Below are positions 16,570-26,011 of a stretch of DNA of 64,000 nt, one piece after another. Origin of the DNA: Candidatus Opimibacter skivensis. GTDB lineage: Bacteria > Bacteroidota > Bacteroidia > Chitinophagales > Saprospiraceae. The notes under the pieces are model-generated. The model searched no databases. It was not told the DNA's origin and worked only from the letters and a program-made list of their open reading frames with translations. Position numbers and translations under genes: made by a program. Position 1 is the first letter of the stretch, and each line of letters opens with the position of its first letter. Location: assembly GCA_016722045.1 (NCBI GenBank), contig JADKGY010000006.1, positions 649,407 to 713,406 on the forward strand, in the 5' to 3' direction.

Positions 16570-17755
16570 TCAACACACCATTAGAAGCAGATGGTAATTT
16601 GCCTGTTGAATAAAAATCACCCGGAAGAACTTCAATCTCGGCTGCCTGCTGGATAAAATCACTTTTTTGATTGTTTATATTCAACGATGCATTGAGGATG
16701 TAATGACCTTCACCTAAAGGGAATTTCGGGATTTCACATTCTAAAATAGCTTCGCCTGGACATTGTAAAAAAGTACCATCACTTATTGTATTGCTCAGCA
16801 GGAACCATTGCTGCCCCATTTTGTCAAATACATCTAAACGGATATCTACATTCTGGATAAATTTATCCAACGATTTCAATTCAACTATAATTTTCACAAA
16901 TTGTCCGCTATGTATTGTTGCCAAACTCTTACCATCCTTGTCGACAAAACGTATAGCGCTGACGATTGCTTTTCCACTACCCATTCTGTCACGTCGTAGA
17001 CCAAGATCAATATTCTTCAATTCGCTTTTAGCTGTCAGATATGTTTCGATGACACTGTCGATAGGACCGGCTTTTATTAATTTACCATTATCCAGATAAA
17101 GACCATTGACGCATAGAGATTGAAGCACATCCAGCTGATGACTGACCATGATGATCGTTCTGCCTTCATTCAATTTCTCAGCGATCTTTTGCAGGCTTTT
17201 CTTTTTGAATTCTAAATCACCTACACCCAGTACTTCATCAAGCAACAGGATATTTGTATCAAGGTGTGCGGAGATAGAAAAAGCAAGACGCACATACATA
17301 CCTGAAGAATATTGCTTCACCGGCGTGTCGAGAAATAATTCAAGTCCTGAAAATTCAACAATACTTTCAAATTTCCGGTCGATTTCTTTTTTTGACATTC
17401 CATGGATGGCACCGTTGAGATAAATATTATCCCTGCCTGTTAGTTCCGGATGAAAGCCTACACCGACTTCAAGCAAAGAAGATAAGCTGCCATTGATGGT
17501 GACCTTTCCTTTTGAAGGGTAGGTTATTCTTGATAATATTTTTAGGAGTGTAGATTTCCCTGCTCCATTCGGTCCGATGATGCCGACGACATCTCCTTCA
17601 TTTATACGCAGATTGATATCTTCAAGAGCATTAAAATATTCGTGACCTGATTTCAGATTATTCCACCAGAACGTAAGACTTTGGCGTATATCACCCCTTC
17701 GCGATTTCCCACGCTGATATGTTTTCCAAAGATGTTCAATGATGATAGCTTCCAT
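16538..17755 (-). CDS. ABC transporter ATP-binding protein for polysaccharide export, Wzt type
   Basis: The first 240 residues are an ABC ATPase: Walker A GPNGAGKS, signature YSSGM preceded by DTPVKQ, Walker B ILLLDEVLGVGD and switch SHQLD. Residues about 255-405 form a C-terminal beta-sandwich domain typical of Wzt/TagH-like exporters that read the end of the glycan chain (GSGKAIVSAIRFVDKDGKS, LGEGHYILNASLNI). With the permease gene 14 nt upstream it should move O-antigen or a similar polysaccharide across the inner membrane. The extra domain implies a substrate with a specific terminal modification, perhaps methylation or acylation by neighbouring enzymes (inference). Confidence 0.92.
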   Translation of the reverse strand: MEAIIIEHLWKTYQRGKSRRGDIRQSLTFWWNNLKSGHEYFNALEDINLRINEGDVVGIIGPNGAGKSTLLKILSRITYPSKGKVTINGSLSSLLEVGVGFHPELTGRDNIYLNGAIHGMSKKEIDRKFESIVEFSGLELFLDTPVKQYSSGMYVRLAFSISAHLDTNILLLDEVLGVGDLEFKKKSLQKIAEKLNEGRTIIMVSHQLDVLQSLCVNGLYLDNGKLIKAGPIDSVIETYLTAKSELKNIDLGLRRDRMGSGKAIVSAIRFVDKDGKSLATIHSGQFVKIIVELKSLDKFIQNVDIRLDVFDKMGQQWFLLSNTISDGTFLQCPGEAILECEIPKFPLGEGHYILNASLNINNQKSDFIQQAAEIEVLPGDFYSTGKLPSASNGVLINYHWQVKGE

Positions 17756-17769
17756 GTTCTAATCTCAGT

Positions 17770-18591
17770 TTATACTATGTCAGCTATATACTTCTCCATC
17801 CTGAGAAAATAAATAAGGCCACTGATCAGTAAACCTAAACTGATCCCTACTGATGTCATGAATATCTCATAATCAAGTGGAATATTAAAGATGGCATATC
17901 TGAATCCATCGATGATCCCCGTGAGTGGATTCAAACTCAGTATCCATTTATAGCCATGTGGTACTATTTTCGTACCATACGCAATAGGGCTTGCAAACAT
18001 GCCGATACGTAATAAAATCGGTACGATGTAATGAAAGTCCCTAAACCTGATCGTGAGCGCCGCTACCCATATGCCACAGCCTAGTCCAACAAAAAATACG
18101 AGGATGATGCAGGGCAACAATAAAATGATTCGCGTATCCACTTTGTAGTGATAGTAAATCAATAATATAAATAAAAGGATAAGCACCACCACTAATTCAA
18201 CAAGACCGCTTATTGCTTTTGACAGAGGGATAACTAAACGAGGGAAATATATTTTCTTGACGAGAGCCTGCGCACCGACAATCGATGTGCCTGCTTCCGA
18301 AACGACTTTTGAAAAATAATTCCACGCACATAACCCGCTAACTGTAAATAACAAAGGAGGAATACCCTCTGTATCCACTTTGACGACGACATTAAAGACA
18401 AAGAATAATAACAGGATGGAAACCAGTGGATTGATCACAGCCCATAACATCCCTATCGCTGTCTGTGTATACCGTACTTTAATGTCCCTGTAACTCAGCA
18501 TCATGATCAGGTCCCATCGTTGCCAACATTCCCTGAGACGGTCAGGGATATTAACGCCTGAAGCGGCATCGATGATTATAGGCTTCTGCAT
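17770..18591 (-). CDS. ABC-2 type polysaccharide exporter permease, Wzm type
   Basis: I start the gene at the ATG at 18591 (MQKPIIIDAASG), giving about 273 residues as expected for Wzm; the frame is open to 18702 but would overlap the acyltransferase. The sequence shows RECWQRWDLIMMLSYRDIKV and RYTQTAIGMLWAVINPL before six hydrophobic segments, including ILLLFFVFNVVV, ELVVVLILLFILLI, LPCIILVFFVGLGCGIWVAA and SVGISLGLLISGLIYF, with GTKIVPHGYKWILSLNPLTG between the last pairs. It forms the channel driven by the Wzt ATPase just downstream. Confidence 0.9.
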   Translation of the reverse strand: MQKPIIIDAASGVNIPDRLRECWQRWDLIMMLSYRDIKVRYTQTAIGMLWAVINPLVSILLLFFVFNVVVKVDTEGIPPLLFTVSGLCAWNYFSKVVSEAGTSIVGAQALVKKIYFPRLVIPLSKAISGLVELVVVLILLFILLIYYHYKVDTRIILLLPCIILVFFVGLGCGIWVAALTIRFRDFHYIVPILLRIGMFASPIAYGTKIVPHGYKWILSLNPLTGIIDGFRYAIFNIPLDYEIFMTSVGISLGLLISGLIYFLRMEKYIADIV

Positions 18592-18637
18592 ATACCTGGC
18601 TAAGATATATATATCCGGTAACACAGGATGTCCACGC

Positions 18638-19741
18638 TTATCGAACTGTTTTCGGTGTAAATTTTTCTCTACTGATCCTAATGCGTGAAACAGGTCTTTC
18701 AATCAGAAGGAATGTAATGGTGGACAACAAAAAGGTCACTCCAAAAAAGAAATAAATCTGTAGTCCGGCAGGAATGTTGATCAGTCCCACATTCATAAAA
18801 TAGATTACAGGCATGTGAAAGAGATAAACGCTAAAGCTTATAATTCCTGTAAATCGTAAAAATTTCATTTCAAGAAACCGTCGGAATATTCCCTTTTGAC
18901 GAAGAGCGGCAAATAGCATAATGACACAAAGGAGTACGTAAAGAATTAATATTTTTCGTCCATTATTGCTGTTATCTACTCCCAACCAATTCCCGACATA
19001 ATTTGGATTCACGAGCAGACAATTGAATAAGGCCACACATCCTGTTATCCCAATAATACTACTCCATTTTTCAATGAAGGGCGTGCTTTTGATCTTTACA
19101 TCATAAATCGCCAGGTATGTTCCGGCAAGAAACACAGGTAAGAATTTGATTGTATTAATTTTATTAAAATGAAAATAAAAATCTGCCGCCAGTGCAAAGG
19201 TGCTCAGGCATAAAAAAAATATCAGTATATGTTTAAGATTCCATTTTAACCAGGCATGACACAGTATGAGAATAAACGGAGATAGTATGTAATATTTAAA
19301 TTCAACCGGGACAGACCAAAAGACTCCCTGGCCGTCTAATAAAAATAAATGCATGATCACATCTCTTCCATTATTTATAACGGTGGGAATATGTAACTGC
19401 GTAAGTCCCCAATAGATCATCAGCGCAATAATCAGTATGGGAAATATTCTGAGAAACCTCCTCATAAAATATCGTTTCCAGAAAAATGAATCTGCTGTCC
19501 CGCTCATCAGGGCCATGGATATCTGTCTGTCAAGTAAATAAGCAGACAACACAAAGAACAGATAGACTCCTCCTTTTCCGATACCATTAAAGGCAAGTGA
19601 AGGCTGGAAATAAATAAAGTTATTGCTTGTATGCGAAAGTAATACCATCAGGACCGCTATACCTCTCAGGCCATCCAAAGCCCTTACATGTTCTTTCTTG
19701 TCATCATTTGAAAAGAACCAGCTTTGAATTTTTGTCATCAC
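18638..19741 (-). CDS. Acyltransferase family 3 (OafA/YrhL-like) membrane protein
   Basis: The 367-residue protein opens with HVRALDGLRGIAVLMVLLSH, the family hallmark including the essential His, and continues with GGVYLFFVLSAYLLDRQI and RRFLRIFPILI. About ten membrane segments follow. The end (SVYLFHMPVIYF, LIERPVSRIRI) is also typical. Such enzymes O-acetylate or otherwise acylate surface polysaccharides. Its position 46 bp upstream of the Wzm permease start suggests it modifies the exported glycan (inference). The upstream sortase-like gene ends 5 bp away, so all may share one transcript. Confidence 0.9.
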   Translation of the reverse strand: MMTKIQSWFFSNDDKKEHVRALDGLRGIAVLMVLLSHTSNNFIYFQPSLAFNGIGKGGVYLFFVLSAYLLDRQISMALMSGTADSFFWKRYFMRRFLRIFPILIIALMIYWGLTQLHIPTVINNGRDVIMHLFLLDGQGVFWSVPVEFKYYILSPFILILCHAWLKWNLKHILIFFLCLSTFALAADFYFHFNKINTIKFLPVFLAGTYLAIYDVKIKSTPFIEKWSSIIGITGCVALFNCLLVNPNYVGNWLGVDNSNNGRKILILYVLLCVIMLFAALRQKGIFRRFLEMKFLRFTGIISFSVYLFHMPVIYFMNVGLINIPAGLQIYFFFGVTFLLSTITFLLIERPVSRIRISREKFTPKTVR

Positions 19742-19745
19742 CTTA

Positions 19746-22700
19746 TTATCGGATGATCACGAGTTTCCCCCATCCTTTTCTAAAAAAAGTGTCGTCACCT
19801 GAGGTCCTGTATCGGTCAAAATCCTTTAGATTTTCATCTTTGACGATCAATCTGTACAAATAGGTCCCCGCTGCAAGCTGACCACCGGCTTCATCACTTC
19901 CATCCCAGGCAAAATCGGTCATGTGTGTACCCACCGTCAATGGTCCTATTTCATCCTGGGTGATTTCCCGCACGATTCTGCCGGTCATGGACATGATCTG
20001 AATTTTATAATACGGGGGTGATCCACTGCCGGTCAATGTGTAAACAAATCGAGTTGACGTACTGAAAGGGTTAGGATAATTATATAGATGTGATACGGAT
20101 TTGGCATTGATCACTTCAAATGTGATGAGGAAATCATTTGCACCGGCGAGATTGCCTGAGGCATCTTTGGCTTTGACTTGCAATGTATAGATCCCGTCCT
20201 CAAGAAGGTCTGGCCTCAATTCTACACTGGCTGTATTCTGGCCTGATCCGGGTGCCTGGTTAAACTGAACCCAATCTTCAGAAAAAGTAATACGTCGTGG
20301 TTGCACATCAGATGGAAATGAAAGGAACATCGCAAATGAACTGGTGTCATCCAGACGCAAAAATTCATTCTCATCATGAAGCTGCACAGCGATCACAGGC
20401 TTCGCAGCGACAAGATCACCATCGAGGATATGATGTCCGTCAAATGTCACATCAAGGACAGGATTAAGTGCGTCGCCTTCTACATGAAGAGGAAGAATAC
20501 CAATGTTGTTCGAAGCATTCAATTCATTGACTACACTTCCGGGATTGACTTCCATCAATACCTGGTAATCACCCGACATCTGATCAGTCGCTTTTTCAAA
20601 TTGCACTGGTGCACTGGTGTGTGCATTCAATTGGGGGATTTTATAATTTAATTCCTGAGTTGTATTATTTCCGCTGATGATACGCAGGGAGACAGGTATT
20701 GAATCCGCGTCATAAGGGCTTAGATTTTCAACATAAGTGCTCAATGACATTTTTTGTCCTTGTAGAAGACTATCTGCAACATATACAAAACCTTCATCCG
20801 GATTGATGATGAACTCCGGAAAACCCTCATAGAAGACCCTCCAATAATTAATCTCTGATGGCTTGTATGATGAACTGTCCCCAGTGGTGAATGAAAGCCG
20901 AATAAATGGATAAGCTTTTGCGTCAATGTCACTGATAGATTGTACCGGACTATTGAGATCATGTGAAATCCATAAAGTATCTGTAAGGCTTTTGCTTAAT
21001 GCATAGGCAGAAAATACATTTACTCCTGCAGTGTCAACAAGATTTGAAAATTGATTCTCAATGGAGTGCCAACTGGAGGAAGGACCGATAAGGGTTGATG
21101 TGAATGTGCCTGATGAAAGAGATGCACCTCCATCAAAACTCACCGAAATAATATCATCAAATGTTGCCGCTATCTGTTCCTGAATAAGGCCACGGTCTTT
21201 TTGAAATAAAATAATATACGGCTTACTACCTGATGTCGCCAGCGTCCTGATCATAGAAGAAGGAGCCTGATGTTCAATCACGGAAAAAATACTTTTTCCG
21301 AATGTACCTTCATCAGCTGCCCATTCCTCAGGCTTATAATCAGGATATCCCTGATGCTGATAAGTATAAAAGAAAACATAATATCCTGCAGGGATCACAT
21401 TTTCGATCAGGTTGATCATATTCTGCCGACTCTGAGGATCTTTTAGATTGTATGCAAAACCTTCCATTGGTATAGTGAGTCCAACTGAACCATAAAGACC
21501 GCCGGTGGGATTTATGATATATTTTCCTGTTGTAGAATCTATAGCTACTACAAATCCTGTTACATCCATATTCCTGAATCCGGAAGTAAGTTTTGCATTA
21601 AATACACCGTCTTCATAAAATAAAGGTGCAAGGGCAAGATCCACATTGTGATACCGGTTGACCATTCTGAAATTTTTCAGGCGCCGGCCAAACTTGAAAT
21701 TTTCTTTTGTGCTATCTGCATTTAATTGAACAAGATCATCATCTGTGAACTGATAAAAATGGGATTGATTCCATCCGTTCGGGCTACCAGGTTTGTATAT
21801 AAATGATCGTTTACTCCATAGGTAAGGATGTTGTGGTGATATACTGTCTGTACTCACTCTCCAGTAGTAAACCCGATCCGGTACATAGTTGTACTGTGGT
21901 GACCATTTCAGTGTAGCAGAATGTCCGGGAAATAATTCATGGATTTTTGCAGGACTGTTAAAAAGCGCAGTAGTGTCAAGCTCCATGACGATATCCTGTC
22001 GTTTTGTAAAAGAGTTACTACTGGTAGCGACCAATACGGGTGTCACTGTATTGACAATTGCAAAATCAGGAGGATACACTGCAGAAATAACATTGTCAAC
22101 CACTACGAATGGAACACCAATGGTGCCAAGATTATCTTTCAATTCATTATTGTCCTCAGCTTGCGGTGATGGACGCTCATCAATCAAATGATCAGGATCA
22201 ACAGTGATCAGGAGCCTGTATGCACCAGATTTTTTATTTGTATTCAATGGTAAATGAAGCGCAACTGAAGTTTGAAAAGTTGAAGATTGAACCTGGGCAT
22301 GACTTATTTCTTTTTCTTGCCCATCCGGCGATTTTATTTTTATCGAATAACCTATTGCATTTGCAATATTCCGCCCGATGTTTGAAATAGAAAAATGAAG
22401 ATCAAAGCTATCCTGCTTCGTATTCAATACCTCGGGACTGATCGAAACAGAGGCAGCATCAACAAGATAATCAGGGCCTGGCAGAGGATGGAATTTTATA
22501 GCCGGATCACCTTGCAATGTTTGTTGCTCAAGTAAATACCTGTATGGATTCGAATTATTAAGATCGATATCTACAGAATTACTGATATTACTTAACCCAC
22601 GCAAAATGCCTTCTCCCAGTGTCCCGTTATACCCATCACCACCAATATAAGCGTACCATGGTTCGCACCAATTGTACAACGCTTGTGGAAATTGAGATCC

Positions 22701-24779
22701 TGATCCTGATATAAACGCAATCACACCTTCATCAGCAGGTTGAATAAAACGGTCACTCAGACTTTGCACAGTACCATGCATCGCACCGGCACTGCATCCC
22801 ATAGCGCTGAAGATGGGATAGCGACCCTTATTATTCCAGTCGGATGGATCGGTGACATTAAACTCAAATGTGCTTGTAGATGAATGCCCGAGGTAGTTGA
22901 TGATTGTACTTCCTTCGTGCAAAAGTTTCTCAAGTTGTTTGGATTGCGATTCGCCGATGATATCTGTGGATTGCTTTTGGAAAAAACTGACTTTAGCACC
23001 AAAATCAGACTTCGCCAGTTGGTCACCAAGTGTACCGAGTTCGAGTTTAAAACCATATTGTTCGTCAGCATCCATACCTCCTCCGATATGGATTACATTT
23101 TTGATCCAGGCTTTCTCTTCAAGAGTTTGGTCACTATTGACTGAAGTATCATATTCCTTGATCTTGTTCAGATAGGTGCTGATGGCGGCACTGTTTGTAA
23201 TCGCAAGACGGCCGATCGGGTATCTCGCTAAAATATTCCAATTGGTGGCAGTCAGAAGTTGATCAGAACCAGGTCGGCCAAATGTAGGGACGAAGAAGAA
23301 TGACTCCCATCCGGTACCGGCAATTCTTGATTTGTTGTATTCGATCGCCCGTCCAATGATGAAAAACATTTTCGCCGAAGACCATTTCCGATGAATAAAT
23401 TCTACAAAATTGCGGATCGCCTGCGGATGTTTTTCAATACCATATCCAAACTGATCATAGAGGTCAAGTATTGAATAGGCTTTCGCCCGGTATGATCCAC
23501 CTTCAGGAGAGCTTCGGTATTGGACGTATTCACTTCCTGTCCCGATAGGCATAAGATCAGGATGTGTGATGATGATGAATTCCGTATTGTCAGTTGAAAA
23601 ATCAACAAACTGTTTTTCTTCCAGCTGTGCGATCGACTTTATAGCTGAAGGATCAGTAATATCAAGCCTTGTACTTGCGAATATTTCCGGCCAGAGAAAT
23701 TCAACCTGATCCTGTCCACTTACCGCTCCCTGCATCCTGTTTTTTCCATCATGACTATAGATGATTGGCTGCAAACCCTGGTGCTGAAATCCATTAAAAA
23801 CAAAATGTTGAGCACCGGGTTGACCTCTGAGCAGTATTGACGATTGTGGAAATCCGGTCAACGTTGTTGGTTGTGGATAAGTCAGCTCAATACCTACCAT
23901 CGAATGTCGTCCGCCATTGATGAGTTCCGTTACTTTCAATTGATTGTTATCGGACAACAAACTGAGAGGAATGACATACGAGGTATCCCTGATCAGAAAA
24001 TCCCTTTCTTCAAGCGTATCTAAAATTTGATCATTGAAGTAAATGACTAGAATGTGATTATTTAAATTGGCAGTAACCAAACGAATGTGAAGAGTAGCGT
24101 CCGGGCCTCCGGAAAATCTATTCAATGCAGAAATCTGAATTGCACTGTTATTCTCTGCTCCTTTGCAAAACCCTTCTCCCTTAAGATAACTTGAATAGGA
24201 TACTGTACCGCCACCACTTGAAGCATTGTATGGATCATTGAATGCATCGAAGTAGCTGATAAATTCAGTGTGCATAAAAAATGGCTCAGCTACGGGAGGG
24301 CTTGTAAGATCATTGATCAGATTATCTACACGCCATGGCACATCGTCACCTTCATAAGCGAGATAATAAACATTGTGATCGGTGTACATGCTTTGATCCG
24401 GATGCAATAGATCAGAATCAGGATGTGCAAACAAATACTGATCAAGTTCTCCCCTGTTTCTATATCCGTAAAATTCAATAAAATCTGCATCGCTAAACTG
24501 AGCATCGGTGCTGACGAAAAGTGGAACCTGTTTTCCTTTATTGTATATTCTGAAATTTGTACCGGTCGCAAGTGCGTCTGAAATTCCGGCAGATTGCAAT
24601 GTGGCTTTGGAAATCCTGTACACGCCATCCTGATCAACTGAGAATTTGTAATACTTCTGTCCATAGCGGATCCATTCATTACCGACAAGGGTATCCTGAC
24701 CCTGGATCATCTGCCCAAAGGAAAATTGTAAAGAAATACATAGAAGGAGAAGAGTAATGAATGCTCTGTGTTCCATCAT
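19746..24779 (-). CDS. C25 (gingipain-fold) peptidase, PorU/PorU2-like T9SS sortase candidate
   Basis: The start at 24779 (MMEHRAFITLLLLCISLQF) gives a signal peptide; the open frame to 24878 is hydrophilic and contains a -7 promoter word. The protein is about 1,677 residues. The middle holds a C25 caspase-like domain: FFFVPTFGRPGSDQLLTATN and YPIGRLAI, then the catalytic His in STIINYLGHSS and Cys in FSAMGCSAGA, followed by GVIAFISGSGS. Later regions contain CARDB-like and Ig-like beta domains. The end is an FlgD-like Ig domain (YNYPNPFSTSTRFVYTLTG, GTYLYRLIVKDENL). This layout and length match proteins called PorU2. PorU cleaves T9SS sorting domains and attaches cargo to the surface; the sortase role here is inferred. 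No PorV neighbour is present. Confidence 0.85.
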   Translation of the reverse strand: MMEHRAFITLLLLCISLQFSFGQMIQGQDTLVGNEWIRYGQKYYKFSVDQDGVYRISKATLQSAGISDALATGTNFRIYNKGKQVPLFVSTDAQFSDADFIEFYGYRNRGELDQYLFAHPDSDLLHPDQSMYTDHNVYYLAYEGDDVPWRVDNLINDLTSPPVAEPFFMHTEFISYFDAFNDPYNASSGGGTVSYSSYLKGEGFCKGAENNSAIQISALNRFSGGPDATLHIRLVTANLNNHILVIYFNDQILDTLEERDFLIRDTSYVIPLSLLSDNNQLKVTELINGGRHSMVGIELTYPQPTTLTGFPQSSILLRGQPGAQHFVFNGFQHQGLQPIIYSHDGKNRMQGAVSGQDQVEFLWPEIFASTRLDITDPSAIKSIAQLEEKQFVDFSTDNTEFIIITHPDLMPIGTGSEYVQYRSSPEGGSYRAKAYSILDLYDQFGYGIEKHPQAIRNFVEFIHRKWSSAKMFFIIGRAIEYNKSRIAGTGWESFFFVPTFGRPGSDQLLTATNWNILARYPIGRLAITNSAAISTYLNKIKEYDTSVNSDQTLEEKAWIKNVIHIGGGMDADEQYGFKLELGTLGDQLAKSDFGAKVSFFQKQSTDIIGESQSKQLEKLLHEGSTIINYLGHSSTSTFEFNVTDPSDWNNKGRYPIFSAMGCSAGAMHGTVQSLSDRFIQPADEGVIAFISGSGSQFPQALYNWCEPWYAYIGGDGYNGTLGEGILRGLSNISNSVDIDLNNSNPYRYLLEQQTLQGDPAIKFHPLPGPDYLVDAASVSISPEVLNTKQDSFDLHFSISNIGRNIANAIGYSIKIKSPDGQEKEISHAQVQSSTFQTSVALHLPLNTNKKSGAYRLLITVDPDHLIDERPSPQAEDNNELKDNLGTIGVPFVVVDNVISAVYPPDFAIVNTVTPVLVATSSNSFTKRQDIVMELDTTALFNSPAKIHELFPGHSATLKWSPQYNYVPDRVYYWRVSTDSISPQHPYLWSKRSFIYKPGSPNGWNQSHFYQFTDDDLVQLNADSTKENFKFGRRLKNFRMVNRYHNVDLALAPLFYEDGVFNAKLTSGFRNMDVTGFVVAIDSTTGKYIINPTGGLYGSVGLTIPMEGFAYNLKDPQSRQNMINLIENVIPAGYYVFFYTYQHQGYPDYKPEEWAADEGTFGKSIFSVIEHQAPSSMIRTLATSGSKPYIILFQKDRGLIQEQIAATFDDIISVSFDGGASLSSGTFTSTLIGPSSSWHSIENQFSNLVDTAGVNVFSAYALSKSLTDTLWISHDLNSPVQSISDIDAKAYPFIRLSFTTGDSSSYKPSEINYWRVFYEGFPEFIINPDEGFVYVADSLLQGQKMSLSTYVENLSPYDADSIPVSLRIISGNNTTQELNYKIPQLNAHTSAPVQFEKATDQMSGDYQVLMEVNPGSVVNELNASNNIGILPLHVEGDALNPVLDVTFDGHHILDGDLVAAKPVIAVQLHDENEFLRLDDTSSFAMFLSFPSDVQPRRITFSEDWVQFNQAPGSGQNTASVELRPDLLEDGIYTLQVKAKDASGNLAGANDFLITFEVINAKSVSHLYNYPNPFSTSTRFVYTLTGSGSPPYYKIQIMSMTGRIVREITQDEIGPLTVGTHMTDFAWDGSDEAGGQLAAGTYLYRLIVKDENLKDFDRYRTSGDDTFFRKGWGKLVIIR

Positions 24780-24811
24780 AGCAATAGGATTTGTGTCAGT
24801 AGTTGGGCTAT

Positions 24812-24819
24812 CAAAGTTA
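24812..24819 (-). promoter_or_regulatory. Candidate -7 promoter element of the C25 peptidase gene
   Basis: The minus strand reads TAACTTTG, an exact match to the Bacteroidota -7 word TAnnTTTG, 32 nt before the preferred start. I see no convincing -33 TTTG at 19-21 nt. Its place inside the longer open frame supports the shorter start. Confidence 0.35.
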
Positions 24820-24874
24820 AGTATTTCGGGGGTAAAGACACCTATATCCCCTGATGAAGGACTACTTCTGCAAA

Positions 24875-25642
24875 TCACCCGTCAATAAATGCCAAAACCT
24901 CGTTTTTCAATACTTCAGGCTGATCAGCATGAACCCAATGACCGGCATTGGAAATAGTCGAAAGGCGTGCTTTGGGAAAGAGGGCTAAAATCGCAGGCCA
25001 GTCTTCATCCCGGACAGAATCTGACCTTAGTCCACGGATGAATAATACAGGCTTGTCAAAGATGTCTGATGTGACAATACCTTCCATAAGTTTATCATAG
25101 TTGGCAATCAGTACAGGCATATTGGCTTTCCATTCAAAACCATCATCTGGCAATCTTGATAGATTCTTCATTAAGAATTGGATGGTAGCCTGATCACTTC
25201 CCAGTTTTTCAGTAAGCAGGTCTTCGGCTTCATTCCTACTTTTTAAAGATGATGGATGAATAGATTCGATCGCCTCGATTTCGACGCCATGATGAAAAGG
25301 ATATTTCTTTGGTGAAATATCAACGACAATCAGTTTATCGACTTTCTCCGGATAATTCAATGCAAATAACATCGCTACTTTTCCGCCCATCGAATGGCCC
25401 ATCATGTAGGTGTGTTCAATATGGAGATCATTCATTAACTCAAGCAGATCTTCAGTCATCACCTGGTAATTCATTTCATCATCATGTGGTGAGCGACCAT
25501 GATTGCGCAGATCCACCAGGATGCATTGATATTTGTCTTCCAGCATTCTGGCTATCGTGCGCCAGTTGTCCAGCATGCCGAATAAACCATGCAGGATGAT
25601 GAGAGGAGGGCCGGAGCCGAGTATTTTATAGTTTAACTTCAA
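24875..25642 (-). CDS. Alpha/beta hydrolase, YbfF-like esterase
   Basis: The 255-residue protein is a classic alpha/beta hydrolase. The oxyanion loop is LHGLFGMLDNWRTIA. VDLRNHGRSP follows, then the nucleophile Ser in MMGHSMGGKVA, an acidic residue around LFIRGLRSD, and the catalytic His in NAGHWVHADQPE. It closely resembles YbfF-type carboxylesterases that hydrolyse short acyl or acyl-thioester bonds. It is cytoplasmic, with no signal peptide. It begins next to a heptamer array and stops about 95 bp before the C25 gene start. Confidence 0.88.
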   Translation of the reverse strand: MKLNYKILGSGPPLIILHGLFGMLDNWRTIARMLEDKYQCILVDLRNHGRSPHDDEMNYQVMTEDLLELMNDLHIEHTYMMGHSMGGKVAMLFALNYPEKVDKLIVVDISPKKYPFHHGVEIEAIESIHPSSLKSRNEAEDLLTEKLGSDQATIQFLMKNLSRLPDDGFEWKANMPVLIANYDKLMEGIVTSDIFDKPVLFIRGLRSDSVRDEDWPAILALFPKARLSTISNAGHWVHADQPEVLKNEVLAFIDG

Positions 25643-25643
25643 A

Positions 25644-25722
25644 ATAGTGAGTAGTCAATAGTGAATAGTGAGTTTTAATTAATGTTAATTTGCGAAATTT
25701 GCGGCAAGAAAGTGAGTAGTCA
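25644..25722 (+). repeat. ATAGTGA-type heptamers flanking a dispersed core, copy 2
   Basis: Four related heptamers (ATAGTGA, GTAGTCA, ATAGTGA, ATAGTGA; 25644-25671) precede the core words taatttgcg and cgaaatttgcggcaa (25686-25707). Two more related units (AGTGAGTAGTCA, 25711-25722) follow. The core is shared with 12920-12951, whose flanking heptamers are different. Confidence 0.8.
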
Positions 25723-25770
25723 AACTTACGATGTTAAATATGAATTGTCATTCTATATGATCTTCGTAAA

Positions 25771-25846
25771 GCGGGGCAAGCCCCGCCAATACTTTGAATT
25801 CCGATTTCAATTCAAATCGTATGCATTGGTGGGGCTTGCCCCCACC
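25771..25846 (+). repeat. Three short palindromes in the spacer upstream of the esterase gene
   Basis: The palindromes are GCGGGGC-AA-GCCCCGC (25771-25786), CGATTT-CAATTC-AAATCG (25802-25819) and GGTGGGG-CTTGC-CCCCACC (25828-25846). The first and third share the word GGGGC with AA/TT-centred loops. Similar GC-rich palindromes occur at 33623-33643. Confidence 0.8.
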
Positions 25847-25914
25847 TTCGTTCTTGCAAAATATATTGATTTTTCTTCGTAACGTCACGAGTCTTGTATC
25901 TGGCATCCCCTTAT

Positions 25915-25979
25915 CCGGCATCCCTTTCCGGGCGGGGGGCCACCCCGCGCCGCCCCCCCCCGCCCGGGGGGCAGCAGTA
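25915..25979 (+). other. Extremely GC-rich tract with long C and G runs
   Basis: The tract is nearly all G and C, with runs of six G, ten or so C and again six G, between copies of the word ccggcatcc (25914 and 25992 regions). It is unlike all surrounding DNA. It may be a strong hairpin or terminator, or a sequencing or assembly artefact in a homopolymer-rich spot. Confidence 0.6.
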
Positions 25980-26011
25980 ACCGTCCATTAATCCGGCATC
26001 CAATTTTTACT

